The notes below the pieces were generated by a model. That model searched no databases. It saw nothing but the letters and a program-made list of their open reading frames with translations, and had not been told where the DNA came from. A DNA stretch of 64,000 bases from a virus. A program made the position numbers and the translations under genes. How positions within the stretch are numbered: position 1 is the stretch's first letter; every line of letters starts with the position of its first letter. The stretch covers positions 1 through 64,000 of IMG/VR virus record IMGVR_UViG_3300017708_002392; one strand, written 5' to 3'. Below, in pieces: positions 15,590-24,553 of this stretch.

Positions 15590-16570
15590 CTAATCTTCGC
15601 GGTGTAATGGCAGTGTAATACAGGTCAATCCAGATCCAAAGAAATGGCTATGCTCAAAATTCACAAATTCTATATCAAAATTGTGCTGTTCTAAATTTTG
15701 TATGAAGTTTTTTTGTAGTTTTTTTGATGTGTCTGTCATTAAAATTGTAGACTGATCTATGCTCAAACTATTCACTGCTAACACAGAATTTTCTTGGTCA
15801 TCATCTTGCAATCTGCTGTCTATGAATTCTGTTGGTTGCGTAACATGATCAACCTGAATAAATGACCAATTGTCAAAGTAAGCGGGAAAATCTTCTTTGG
15901 CATGAAACGTTGCAACTACTCCGGGTCGCAATATGTTGAAGTGACAGTCTAGGTGCCCTGCAAATTTTGTAGGATCCATTTCAATAAATTTTTTACCTGG
16001 CAAAATATTTTTCATCCATTCGTAACCTAAGTCGTTGCTGGCCCCCACCATGCTGACAAAAACATAATCATCATGAATGTACAAACAAGGACCATCGATG
16101 ATAGGATCTAAATTTGGTATATCTTGATCCATAAGATCTATTTCATTCACATCATGCAAAGGCATTGGCATAGTCAGCCAATTGTTGCCTTCTGCCAGTG
16201 CAGAACGCATTATGTCTCTCCAATACATGCCAGTAAAAGATGCTTCCTTGGTCCAACTTGCTGTTTCTATTATTGTGTTGTCTACAACAAAAAAATTATC
16301 TGCAGGATTCAAAGGAATTCTATGCCCTATGGTATCAAAGTATGGTGTGACTAGTTTTTTATCACAGTTTAAACTTTTTGGACGAAATATTTTTACACCT
16401 AATGTTTCTAATTTATTTTGTATTTTATCAAGATCGACTTCTGCACGTTCAAGCATCACTTGAAGTTTTGTTTTTTTGTATTCATCCATTTGAGACAACA
16501 CACTAAAATCAACGTTGCCTAACATACAACTTTTAAGTTTTTCGTAATGATTATGTATTTTAATTTTCAT
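15590..16570 (-). CDS. Amidinotransferase family protein
   Basis: The 326-residue protein belongs to the guanidino-group-modifying superfamily (glycine amidinotransferase / arginine deiminase fold). Evidence: NPADNFFVVDNTIIET (N-terminal repeat), the catalytic histidine segment FAGHLDCHFNILRPG, and the C-terminal nucleophile loop GSGLTCITLPLHRED with the cysteine before a conserved ITxPLxR. It probably transfers an amidino group from arginine or hydrolyses arginine. Amidinotransferase-like genes occur in other marine T4-like phages. Exact substrate is unknown. Confidence 0.78.
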   Translation of the reverse strand: MKIKIHNHYEKLKSCMLGNVDFSVLSQMDEYKKTKLQVMLERAEVDLDKIQNKLETLGVKIFRPKSLNCDKKLVTPYFDTIGHRIPLNPADNFFVVDNTIIETASWTKEASFTGMYWRDIMRSALAEGNNWLTMPMPLHDVNEIDLMDQDIPNLDPIIDGPCLYIHDDYVFVSMVGASNDLGYEWMKNILPGKKFIEMDPTKFAGHLDCHFNILRPGVVATFHAKEDFPAYFDNWSFIQVDHVTQPTEFIDSRLQDDDQENSVLAVNSLSIDQSTILMTDTSKKLQKNFIQNLEQHNFDIEFVNFEHSHFFGSGLTCITLPLHRED

Positions 16571-17114
16571 TTCTAGACCATTGATATTTTATTTTGTCTT
16601 TGTCTTCGAATATAAAGGGAGTCTTGAGCCAAGCAATTCTTTCTTGTTCTGCTTCTTCACACAAATATTGTTTTGATTTATCTGCACCACTAAAATATTC
16701 ATATATGATTTGGCCGAACCAACCAAAATGTGCATTGTTGTTGACATGTATAACTTCTTGATATTTTTTTTGTTCTTTGTCTGACAAAGTTTGCCACCAA
16801 TCTTGATTAATTTTTGGATCATAATAATTGTGCAATATATCAAGTTTATATCCTTGAACATCTATGCTGTTTATTTTTAGATATCTGTGTTCACTTTCTT
16901 TGCCACCATCATAATCTATACAAATAACATTCTTACCACCATCAGGTACAGCATGTTCAAAATGCACTACTTCATTTGTTTTGTCTCCTGGTGCATATGC
17001 TTTTTGATGCACTATGGTATTATTAAATTTTATAGTAACAGATGTAGGAGACACATCATGGAAAATATCAAAATCAATTTTGTGATTGTATACTAATTGG
17101 AAGTTGCTGTGCAT
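16560..17114 (-). CDS. Hypothetical protein (184 aa)
   Basis: A soluble protein with an N-terminal beta-rich half (TSVTIKFNNTIVHQ, HRYLKINSIDVQGYKLDIL) that resembles a small carbohydrate-binding-type beta-sandwich, and a helical C-terminal half. No family is recognised. It overlaps both neighbours (22 bases upstream, 11 bases downstream) and so sits firmly in the operon. Confidence 0.55.
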   Translation of the reverse strand: MHSNFQLVYNHKIDFDIFHDVSPTSVTIKFNNTIVHQKAYAPGDKTNEVVHFEHAVPDGGKNVICIDYDGGKESEHRYLKINSIDVQGYKLDILHNYYDPKINQDWWQTLSDKEQKKYQEVIHVNNNAHFGWFGQIIYEYFSGADKSKQYLCEEAEQERIAWLKTPFIFEDKDKIKYQWSRNEN

Positions 17115-17773
17115 TTGTTGTTCAGTTGTTCATAAGTCATTGTAGAAACATTGTCCAATGTCGATATGTCACTAGGAATATTACCTTCTACAAAAGTCCA
17201 TTGTATATCTGAATGCTCTCTAATAAATTGTGTAATTTGTCTGCCCCATACTGTTTGGTGCACCACTGTTTCCGCACTGTCATAAGCATTAGTTCCAGTA
17301 TACACATTTAAATTTGGACCGTCTTCTGCACAATCAAAACCTAAACATATTAAATTTGTATGTCCATCATGTATTGCAATATGCATGGCGGTGGTGCCTG
17401 CTCCCATGTGTGGATTCTCAGGTATCAAATGACTACTGCCTCCCAGTCTAGTCATATTAAAATGGTTGGTGTATACAATGTTTTTTTCTAAGTATTCTGA
17501 ATCTTTTATCTCTGTATACATTCTTCGGTCAACAACAATTAAAAAATCAGGTTCATAATCTCTGTACACAGCATTACATCCATAAGAGTCTTGTGGTAAT
17601 TTGTATAGATCAAATCCTATTCTTGATGGACCATTGCCTATGATATAAGCATCTTTGCCTGCAGGATCGTTGTTTACAGTGCGTGGCATGTACACACGTT
17701 CTTCAGTTTTCTTACCACCCTTGATTATGATTTTGGCGATTATCTCTTCACCTTTGTATTCACTAAGTGCCAT
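17093..17773 (-). CDS. DUF115/MptE-like Rossmann-fold protein
   Basis: I start at ATG 17773, where TAATG couples it to the peroxiredoxin stop (226 residues). The core motif AYIIGNGPSR followed by GCNAVYRDYEPDFLIVVDRRMY matches the family grouping DUF115, MptE-like pyrophosphokinases and related glycan proteins (GxGPS, then N, then PDxxxxxD). Another member of this family in this window is 35384-36244. Its place at the edge of the glycan cassette suggests a role in sugar or surface-polymer synthesis. Confidence 0.6.
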   Translation of the reverse strand: MALSEYKGEEIIAKIIIKGGKKTEERVYMPRTVNNDPAGKDAYIIGNGPSRIGFDLYKLPQDSYGCNAVYRDYEPDFLIVVDRRMYTEIKDSEYLEKNIVYTNHFNMTRLGGSSHLIPENPHMGAGTTAMHIAIHDGHTNLICLGFDCAEDGPNLNVYTGTNAYDSAETVVHQTVWGRQITQFIREHSDIQWTFVEGNIPSDISTLDNVSTMTYEQLNNKCTATSN

Positions 17774-18267
17774 TATAAATTTTTTAAAATATTTTCCGCT
17801 GTTGATTGATCTATGTCTTTTTCGTCTACAAACATTGTTGTGACTTGGCCGTCTTCTATTATTGCCGCAAAACGTTTGCAACGATTTCCAAGTACACCCA
17901 TGTCTGTTGCTAATCCTATTTGTTCAGAAACTTCGCCAAATGGATCAGCGGCCATTGTAATCTCTGAACCTTCATGATTCATATAATCATCAAATGCAAT
18001 CATCACAAATGGATCATTCATACTCATACAGATAATTTCCTGTATTCCTTTCTTGTACAATGCTCTTTCATGCTTGATAAAACCAGGCATATGTTTTTCT
18101 GTACAACCTGGTGTAAATGCTCCAGGAATTCCAACCAGCACAACTTTGCGATCACCTATGTATTGATCTATGTTGTGACCTTCAAACGGAGGTCCTTCTT
18201 CATCGTGTGTTGGTATGAATACTTCTCCTGTTGGCATACCATAACTGTGAAATTCAAATAATGACAT
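17773..18267 (-). CDS. Peroxiredoxin (Prx5/AhpC-TSA type)
   Basis: The 164-residue protein has the Prx5 active site GAFTPGCTEKHMPGF (49-63) with peroxidatic cysteine C55, and the later MSMNDPFVM and GVLGNRCKRFAAII segments typical of atypical two-cysteine redoxins. It reduces peroxides, possibly protecting Fe-S enzymes during infection. Length matches bacterial Prx5. It is followed by the DUF115-like gene through a TAATG overlap. No Shine-Dalgarno sequence is evident. Confidence 0.9.
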   Translation of the reverse strand: MSLFEFHSYGMPTGEVFIPTHDEEGPPFEGHNIDQYIGDRKVVLVGIPGAFTPGCTEKHMPGFIKHERALYKKGIQEIICMSMNDPFVMIAFDDYMNHEGSEITMAADPFGEVSEQIGLATDMGVLGNRCKRFAAIIEDGQVTTMFVDEKDIDQSTAENILKNL

Positions 18268-18275
18268 ATACTAAT

Positions 18276-18731
18276 TTATCCTTTCTGTCTTAACCTGATG
18301 TATCTTTTCTTGGTAACAGATTCCCATTTGCCGGCTCCTGTCAATTGTTCTTTGATTATTTTTGGCACAACTTTGCCTACATCTTTGATGTGTGCATTGC
18401 CTTGAAAATTGTCTCGCACATGTTTCATTAATGTATTTTTTGTGTATGTGCTGTTGTTTGTTATGACTTCATCCATTATTGTTTTGACCTGAGACAAAGT
18501 TTCATACTTGTCTCCTTTGCCGTCATTCTTTTTGGCTCTGGCAAATCCTAGCCAATATGGCCTGCCTTCTTGTTCTGCTTTTAATTGACTGATCAACAAA
18601 CGTTTCACAAATAATTTGCCGTCTTTTACTGCTTGTTCGTTAGTTGGAATCTCTCTGTGGTTATTCCATTCTTCTGTGGTAAATTCTGTGTCAGGTTCAT
18701 CGACTCTTATATAGATATCATCTTCACTCAT
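18276..18731 (-). CDS. Hypothetical protein (151 aa)
   Basis: A hydrophilic protein with an acidic N-terminus and a basic C-terminus ending in a helix-turn-helix-like stretch (KDVGKVVPKIIKEQLTGAG, then KKRYIRLRQKG). DNA or RNA binding is possible but unsupported by a recognised domain. It overlaps the GT-A gene upstream by 4 bases. Confidence 0.55.
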   Translation of the reverse strand: MSEDDIYIRVDEPDTEFTTEEWNNHREIPTNEQAVKDGKLFVKRLLISQLKAEQEGRPYWLGFARAKKNDGKGDKYETLSQVKTIMDEVITNNSTYTKNTLMKHVRDNFQGNAHIKDVGKVVPKIIKEQLTGAGKWESVTKKRYIRLRQKG

Positions 18732-19411
18732 CGCCAGTGCTCCATTATTGTTGGATCATGTTTTATATCGCCCGGATCAGGTTTGCCGTGAAACACAGCT
18801 ACACAACAATCATTAGGAATCGATGCATTACGTATTTTGTCGTTAGGGCGCCTTTGATCTTCCTTCATTAAACCTATTTCCCATTTGTAACTCATTATCC
18901 AATCATGTGGCCACATGCAAGAGTGCGGACGTTCTGCAGTCACATAGTTTTGATCTCCTTGGTATGAGCTTTGTATTTTTGTTGGATTGTTTTTGAACTT
19001 GTGCCACATGTCAACTTCATTGCCTGCAAAAAATTTCATCACAGATGAATTACGCACTTGATAATCTTTGATTCTGCATCTGTTGAAGTCTTGTATGATC
19101 ACAAAAGCATCACCTTCAAACTCCCACAGGTGATCTATATTTTTCAGTATTACAACATCCAGATCCATAAAAATTACTGTGCCTTCTAACCCTATGTCAT
19201 CTCTAAACATATGCACTTTATTCCACCAGGACTTGTATAATGGTGCAATAACAATTTGTTTAATGTTGGGATCATATCCTATTTTGTTTGAATCTGTAAT
19301 CACATGAAATCGCACATCAGTTGAATTTCTTTTAACCATATTGTATAGTGTATTCACATAACTTGGTGGATACTTGTTCCCTGTGCATACACAAACAAAA
19401 CTCTTTATCAT
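18728..19411 (-). CDS. GT-A glycosyltransferase, GT8-like
   Basis: I start at ATG 19411, which overlaps the preceding stop as ATGA (227 residues). The N-terminus SFVCVCTGNKYPPSYVNTLY is typical of GT-A folds, and FMDLDVVI (about residues 75-82) is a DxD metal/nucleotide-sugar motif. A conserved histidine near the C-terminus (VFHGKPDP) is as in GT8-like enzymes. It belongs to the surface-glycan cassette. Confidence 0.7.
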   Translation of the reverse strand: MIKSFVCVCTGNKYPPSYVNTLYNMVKRNSTDVRFHVITDSNKIGYDPNIKQIVIAPLYKSWWNKVHMFRDDIGLEGTVIFMDLDVVILKNIDHLWEFEGDAFVIIQDFNRCRIKDYQVRNSSVMKFFAGNEVDMWHKFKNNPTKIQSSYQGDQNYVTAERPHSCMWPHDWIMSYKWEIGLMKEDQRRPNDKIRNASIPNDCCVAVFHGKPDPGDIKHDPTIMEHWR

Positions 19412-20301
19412 ATATGTGACCATTGTCCTGTGAGACCGTCTGCTAATCTTTTACGCAGTCTTCTCCATGGAATCCCTTTTTTAATTTCGTCTACAAACCA
19501 TTCACTGTAACTTAATTTGTTCAACCAGTGCTGTCTGTCAAACTGTTTCAACACATTTATATCACCGTTAAGCGGGTTGCCTACTTCTCGGCACAACGAA
19601 CTTTCATGAACCATTACAGGTACGCCGGCCAACACAGCTTCGACAGCAGGATTAGAATTGTAATTGATCACACAATACGCATTGTCTAATTTATTTTTGA
19701 AATCAACAATATCGCCCTTTATAAAGTTTGGTGTGTCTTCTTGCACATTAGGAAATTTTGTCAAAAGCAATTTGATGTTTGATTTATGTCTAGGATGTTG
19801 TCGCACTAGTATTGGTCTATGACTCTGTGATCGTACATGTTCTAATGTGTCTTGTAACCATACCTCTAGAGGTCCACCGGTCCATGCTTCTGATTTTGTA
19901 TTTTGCAAACAAATAATAATAGGACCACCTTCACCTATCCTACGCCATGGTTGCATAGTAATACCAAGTTTTCTTACACGTGAATCATCTACATGGTCAA
20001 CATCATCTGTAGCAAAATCAGCCACACTGTTGATTCCTCCTATACCCATTCGCCATGTTTGGTTTCTCAATAGTCCGCCAACTTCAATCACAAGTATTTT
20101 TGCTTTGTCTTTGTAATAGTCATATATGGGTTTCCTGCCATACATGTGAAGTAGCACTGACCATATGACTATTACATCTACTTCAGGTCGTTGATCGTTT
20201 GTGCATACAACATAGTCTTCATCTTTGATTGATTCTATAAATGCATCCATGACAGGTTTTCCTGCTTGTGCGGCTGTGTCTTTGAATACTGCTATCTTCA
20301 T
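19408..20301 (-). CDS. GT-B-like glycosyltransferase / capsule-type protein
   Basis: I start at ATG 20301 because it forms an ATGA overlap with the upstream stop (297 residues). The C-terminal half shows the GT-B pattern: RPILVRQHPRHKS, then INYNSNPAVEAVLAGVPVMVH, the nucleotide-sugar loop seen in KpsS/LpxB-like enzymes. The N-terminal half holds a Rossmann-like DVIVIWSVLL. The likely role is addition of a sugar to a capsule- or LPS-like polymer. Donor is unknown. Confidence 0.6.
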   Translation of the reverse strand: MKIAVFKDTAAQAGKPVMDAFIESIKDEDYVVCTNDQRPEVDVIVIWSVLLHMYGRKPIYDYYKDKAKILVIEVGGLLRNQTWRMGIGGINSVADFATDDVDHVDDSRVRKLGITMQPWRRIGEGGPIIICLQNTKSEAWTGGPLEVWLQDTLEHVRSQSHRPILVRQHPRHKSNIKLLLTKFPNVQEDTPNFIKGDIVDFKNKLDNAYCVINYNSNPAVEAVLAGVPVMVHESSLCREVGNPLNGDINVLKQFDRQHWLNKLSYSEWFVDEIKKGIPWRRLRKRLADGLTGQWSHI

Positions 20302-21089
20302 TGCCAATGCTCATGGTCCCATTTTACTTTGAGCGAGTCTTTGCTATTCTTTGCATCTTTTCTATCACCCTTCAAATGGTCCATGTATTCTCCTAATTCT
20401 GAATTAACAAATGGATGTTTTGATCCTCTGTACCCTAAAAATCTACCATCATTCAAATCGTTGTCTAAGTATCTTGGTGTTGTATCTAATCGTGCCGCAT
20501 CATACGTGAATGAGTCTGTAAAACCTTTTAAATTTTTCCACAAGTCTTGATCATAATATTCTTGCCAACGCGAAAAGAATTTTTTTGCATGGGGCAGTGC
20601 AAGATTGAATGTAATAAATCCTGTCTCGGAAAATCCTTTTTTGGGTCTACCTAGAAATGTTGAAAATTTATCTGCTGGAGCAATATGATCCAGCCAACTT
20701 GTAGGTATGTCCTTGTATGTGACTGTGTCAGCATCTACAAAGATTAATCTATCAGTATCACATCTGCTTGCCGCATCTATCATGCAAAACACTTTCCAGG
20801 AAAATCTTACAGCATCATACTCAAATGCTGATCTCAAAGGCTTTGCCATTTTTTCTTTAATAAAATTATTGTCTTTATTTCTGTTAATAAATTCTTGCAA
20901 CTTGGGTTGTGTCTCTTGCAAAGTGTAATATTCTGTGTTAGGTGCTGGTACAGATTGTGCAACATCATCTGGATAAAATATCTTCTTTACATCAGATGGC
21001 CAATGCTGAAGTATGGATTCAACACATCGTTGTCCATACACGTTCCAGTGCTTTGATCCCCATGTGGTGGTTACAGTAAAAGTCGTCAT
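20298..21089 (-). CDS. GT-A glycosyltransferase (DAD motif)
   Basis: The 263-residue product starts with a GT-A-type beta strand (TVTTTWGSKHW) and contains RLIFVDADTVTYKDIP (about 113-128) with the DAD metal-binding motif. A GFITFNLALPHAKKFF region follows. Three conserved histidines lie near the C-terminus. It is the first gene of a block behind the TTGTAT-N17-TATAAT promoter, with a predicted leader of 2 bases. Confidence 0.68.
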   Translation of the reverse strand: MTTFTVTTTWGSKHWNVYGQRCVESILQHWPSDVKKIFYPDDVAQSVPAPNTEYYTLQETQPKLQEFINRNKDNNFIKEKMAKPLRSAFEYDAVRFSWKVFCMIDAASRCDTDRLIFVDADTVTYKDIPTSWLDHIAPADKFSTFLGRPKKGFSETGFITFNLALPHAKKFFSRWQEYYDQDLWKNLKGFTDSFTYDAARLDTTPRYLDNDLNDGRFLGYRGSKHPFVNSELGEYMDHLKGDRKDAKNSKDSLKVKWDHEHWQ

Positions 21090-21097
21090 ATAAGTGT

Positions 21098-21126
21098 ATT
21101 ATATATTAGTTGATAAAATTATACAA
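21098..21126 (-). promoter_or_regulatory. Sigma70-type promoter TTGTAT-N17-TATAAT
   Basis: The -10 is at 21103-21098 and the predicted +1 at 21091, two bases before the ATG at 21089. The -35 is weak and lies in the preceding gene's 3' end. Confidence 0.5.
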
Positions 21127-21726
21127 GTTTTCTGCAATTAATTCATGTCCTTTTTGATTTGGATGATATTTGTTAGGACTTATAAATGGATTGTTTTGAA
21201 ACTTTGCAAGTTCTAATGTTTTTGTGTTTGTTTCTGCACCGAACATTTCAGTTGCACTTTGTGGTATAAATTTTGTTTTGTCGATTCCGATATATTTCCA
21301 ATCTATATTGGTCCAACCTTCTATGTAATAATCTTTGTAATTGAAATAATTGCACATTTTTTGCAGTGCCAGTATTGATATATTTGCTTTGTGGTAATCT
21401 AATTCATCTGATTGAACCTCACCAAAATAAAATTTTGTCAAAGCACTTTTATCGCCAGTTGGTCTCAATATTTTTTCATTACCATTTTCAAAATAAAGAT
21501 ATCGTGCTGGATTGGTTATAAAGAATACGCAGATACAATCTTGTATTTTTTGTTTCATGAATCTATCCAACTGTAATACCAATGAATCAATTGTACTGCC
21601 TTGTTGTGCTTGGTTGAAATATCTTTCAGTGCCTAGTTTTTTGTGCAACAAGTCTCCAAACGGCAATTCACCTTGTTTTAGTTCAGTGCCAACGGGCCAA
21701 CTGTCTCCAAACACTGCTAGATTCAT
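21106..21726 (-). CDS. SGNH/GDSL hydrolase-like protein
   Basis: The 206-residue protein begins with LAVFGDSWPVG (block I, nucleophile serine in GDS) and ends with KYHPNQKGHELIAENL (block V, catalytic histidine); an NQAQQGSTIDS segment matches the block II/III region. SGNH enzymes remove acetyl or acyl groups from polysaccharides. Its place among glycosyltransferases suggests trimming or acetylation control of a surface glycan. The D preceding the H in block V is replaced by K-Y in the usual DxxH spacing. Confidence 0.68.
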   Translation of the reverse strand: MNLAVFGDSWPVGTELKQGELPFGDLLHKKLGTERYFNQAQQGSTIDSLVLQLDRFMKQKIQDCICVFFITNPARYLYFENGNEKILRPTGDKSALTKFYFGEVQSDELDYHKANISILALQKMCNYFNYKDYYIEGWTNIDWKYIGIDKTKFIPQSATEMFGAETNTKTLELAKFQNNPFISPNKYHPNQKGHELIAENLYNFIN

Positions 21727-22406
21727 TGCATAGCCTCTTTGAGTCTTTTTACATCATCCGGGAAGAAACATTGTTTTGTTTTCTCATACAACCATTTGTC
21801 TCTATGATGTACAGAGTCAGTTCTGATTCTTTGTGCTGTTGCATCTTCTGTAATTTTTTTTACTTTGATCATTACGTCTTTGAGAAAAATATATCTATCT
21901 ACAGCCACGGCAAGATCTTTTGTGTATGCATCTAAAAACCAATGATGAAATTGTGGTGGCCAAAAATAACCAAGTGCATCACGCCATGGTCTGGCAATAG
22001 TAGGGTGTGGACATGTCTGATGATCAAGGCCGTGTTGTTTGCCTGTGGCAGTGCCGATTGCAAATATGCCATCAGGATATTTTTCCAACTGCTCTAAGAA
22101 TATTCTGTCCCACTGTGGTGTCACAAACTCTGCGTCATCACCTACCATTTTGTACATTTTGCTTTGTTCAGATTCTGCCAACACATTCCAGCTCATCACT
22201 GTGCTTCTGTCTATTCCTATTTCAGCATCACGTAATTTTTGTTGTTTGTATTGTGGCAATGCAGGATCGTCATTGTTCAAATAAAATTTCACTTTTATTT
22301 TATCTGGCCATTTGGCAGTGTCATATGCAGACTGCTCCATTCTTTTTGCAAGGTCTGGTCGTCCTCTGCTGGGGCAACAAATTGTTATATTAGTTTCTTT
22401 GTCCAT
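21723..22406 (-). CDS. GT2-like glycosyltransferase
   Basis: The 227-residue protein starts ITICCPSRGRPDLAKRM, a GT2-type N-terminus, and contains KMVGDDAEFVTPQWD with a GDD in the position of the DxD metal site. A conserved late RTDSVHHRDKWL follows. It lies between the SGNH hydrolase and an epimerase, overlapping both by a few bases, so the genes are co-translated. Substrate is unknown. Confidence 0.65.
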   Translation of the reverse strand: MDKETNITICCPSRGRPDLAKRMEQSAYDTAKWPDKIKVKFYLNNDDPALPQYKQQKLRDAEIGIDRSTVMSWNVLAESEQSKMYKMVGDDAEFVTPQWDRIFLEQLEKYPDGIFAIGTATGKQHGLDHQTCPHPTIARPWRDALGYFWPPQFHHWFLDAYTKDLAVAVDRYIFLKDVMIKVKKITEDATAQRIRTDSVHHRDKWLYEKTKQCFFPDDVKRLKEAMQ

Positions 22407-23389
22407 GTTGCTGGTGTGTGTTCGTTATCAATTTCTATAGGCAAAGAGTAGTTGAACTTTCTTATGCCTCTTGTTCTAATGTATTGTAACGTATTTTGTA
22501 TGCCTTCTGCAATAGAAACTTTGGTTTCGTAGTTGAAGTATTTGCGTATTTTGTCCGATGAGCAGGTAGCATATTTTACTTCTTTGGGTCTGCCTGGCAT
22601 GTACTCATGTTCACCGTTGAACCCTGTTGCATTTGCTGTCAAATTTGCCAGTTCATTTATTGTGATGTAATCTTCATCTGGACCCAAGTTAAAAGTTTCA
22701 CCGACTGCTTCGGCATCGAAACAAATTTTATCAAACACTTGCAGTGTGTCATCGATGTAAGAAAAACATCTCATTTGTTCTCCATCACCATATATTATGC
22801 ATGGTTTTCCTTGCAGGTTCCTGTGCAAAAATATAGACACAACATTTCTAAACGGATCATCATACACTTGATTAGGACCATAGATATTGTGTGGCACAAC
22901 AATACTCCATTCGATGCCATTAACATCACACAAACATTTTACTGTATCTTCAGCGGCCACTTTGGCTATGCCGTACGGGTCTTCTGGTGCTGGTGTCATA
23001 GTTTCTGTAAAAGGTGGTTTTTGTTTGCCATATCTAGCCATGGAACTCATGTATACAAAACGTCCAATCTTATGCTTTATGGATGCACTAAGCACATTTA
23101 CAGTAGCGTCAAATGTGTTTCTTGTTACAAGCACAGGAGATACCACACTTAGTCCTTCATATGCTGTGCAGGCCGCATGTATTACCAGATCAAATTTTTC
23201 TCGTGCAAACAATTGATCTACACTGCCTTGATCACAACAATCTATTCTAAGAGTCTGCACTTCTGTAAGATTGTCATCATATCCACCTACTCCGTTGTCT
23301 ATGCCGATCACTGTGTGTCCTTGGTTATAATATCTTTTTGCTAAATGTGATCCCACAAAACCCAATGAGCCTGTGACTAAAATTTTCAT
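22385..23389 (-). CDS. NAD-dependent nucleotide-sugar epimerase/dehydratase
   Basis: A full-length (334-residue) extended short-chain dehydrogenase: N-terminal NAD-binding GSLGFVGSHL, the AACTAYEG region, YMSSMARYGK, the active-site YGIAKVAAED (YxxxK) and PHNIYGPNQ. It is closest in pattern to UDP-glucose 4-epimerase-type enzymes. It would make an epimerised or dehydrated nucleotide sugar for the transferases around it. Start overlaps the methyltransferase upstream by 4 bases. Confidence 0.85.
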   Translation of the reverse strand: MKILVTGSLGFVGSHLAKRYYNQGHTVIGIDNGVGGYDDNLTEVQTLRIDCCDQGSVDQLFAREKFDLVIHAACTAYEGLSVVSPVLVTRNTFDATVNVLSASIKHKIGRFVYMSSMARYGKQKPPFTETMTPAPEDPYGIAKVAAEDTVKCLCDVNGIEWSIVVPHNIYGPNQVYDDPFRNVVSIFLHRNLQGKPCIIYGDGEQMRCFSYIDDTLQVFDKICFDAEAVGETFNLGPDEDYITINELANLTANATGFNGEHEYMPGRPKEVKYATCSSDKIRKYFNYETKVSIAEGIQNTLQYIRTRGIRKFNYSLPIEIDNEHTPATWTKKLI

Positions 23390-23931
23390 TCGTACACTCC
23401 TATTGAGGCAACCTGTTGATTAGGAGAACCAAGTATTTCTTCAACTGCTTGTTTGACTCCAGTTGCTCTGTGGAAAAAATCATGAAACAACATTTTTCCA
23501 TCTGAAAGAATGTGTATATTTTTGGTCAATAGTTTCATCCATTCGTAGGTATGATTTGCATCAATGAAAATTAAGTCATAAAATTCAGGTAAAGGTTTTT
23601 TGTTTAGTTCCATCACATAGTTGATTGCATCAGCAGTAACATAATTTATATTGACGTCTACTTTTATATTTTGTTTTGTTTGCAAAATGTTTTCTTCAAA
23701 CACATCTAAAGTTGTGATTGAACCTTTATTGCCTGCGTCGTATTTTGCTTGGGCCATTATGCTTGTCGACAAACCATGATAAGAACCTAGTTCCAAAATG
23801 TTATGTGACCGGTATGCACACTCATACAGATAATGTGCTTCTACAGGTTGTAACCAACCTTTTATATCAGATTTTATGACACCATTCTCAGTTGGCAAAT
23901 GTAATAGACTTTCGTGATATTCATTTAACAT
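23386..23931 (-). CDS. Class I SAM-dependent methyltransferase
   Basis: The 181-residue product shows motif I ILELGSYHGLST (SAM-binding loop), an acidic TLDVFEENI, then YDLIFIDANHTYEWM (motif IV-like) and DGKMLFHDFF. This is the Methyltransf_24 pattern often seen near sugar genes. It may O-methylate a glycan. It overlaps genes on both sides (11 and 4 bases). Confidence 0.78.
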   Translation of the reverse strand: MLNEYHESLLHLPTENGVIKSDIKGWLQPVEAHYLYECAYRSHNILELGSYHGLSTSIMAQAKYDAGNKGSITTLDVFEENILQTKQNIKVDVNINYVTADAINYVMELNKKPLPEFYDLIFIDANHTYEWMKLLTKNIHILSDGKMLFHDFFHRATGVKQAVEEILGSPNQQVASIGVYE

Positions 23932-24553
23932 AGATACAGTCTCTGGTTACTTTCACTGCTCTTTTGTATCCAAGTTCTACTAGCAAATCATGACTGTCGT
24001 TCTTTGTGTATCCGTATGCTTCCGAATTCAACACACATCGTTCTATTATAATCACAGGTGAACAACGCTCTAAAGTTTTCCGTGCTCCGTTTAGCACAGG
24101 TATTTCAAGTCCTTCTACATCTATCTTCAAAACATCTATTTTATCGTAGTTGTGTTCATCCATTGTTTTCAACACAATATTACCTTCGTCACCCGGCCAT
24201 ACCCTTGTTGATCCCAGATGTTGCTCAATTGCCACAGCAAGTTTGCCTTTGCCTGGTTTGTCTGCTAGGCCATATTCATGCAGTGTGATATTTGATTTGC
24301 TTTGGGTGTTTATTTTGAAACATTCAATATTGTAATCAGCAGGTTCAAATGCTGTGACTTGGTCAAAGATGTCAGCATAATAGTTTGCCCATCTTCCAAC
24401 ATTACCGCCAACATCTATCATGTGCGATCTTCCTTGGGTTAGTTTCAATACTTGTTCATGAATTTTGTTGTCGTGTTCTTTGACGTTGCCGCCTACATGA
24501 TGAACTGGATCGTCACCATCTGGAATATAATAACCGTCTTCTAGAAGTTTCAT
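23921..24553 (-). CDS. FkbM-family methyltransferase
   Basis: The 210-residue protein contains MIDVGGNVGRWANYYA (motif I), TAFEPADYNIECF, and DVLKIDVEGLEIPVLNGA, the FkbM hallmark, followed by PVIIIER. FkbM enzymes methylate hydroxyls of sugars or lipids. It is the second methyltransferase in a row in the glycan cassette and overlaps the epimerase gene upstream by 4 bases. Confidence 0.85.
   Translation of the reverse strand: MKLLEDGYYIPDGDDPVHHVGGNVKEHDNKIHEQVLKLTQGRSHMIDVGGNVGRWANYYADIFDQVTAFEPADYNIECFKINTQSKSNITLHEYGLADKPGKGKLAVAIEQHLGSTRVWPGDEGNIVLKTMDEHNYDKIDVLKIDVEGLEIPVLNGARKTLERCSPVIIIERCVLNSEAYGYTKNDSHDLLVELGYKRAVKVTRDCIYVK

Noticed and set aside
22007-22393. A 128-codon plus-strand frame, cysteine- and histidine-rich
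   Set aside because: Lies opposite the GT2-like gene, which has clear motifs; composition is that of a reverse complement.
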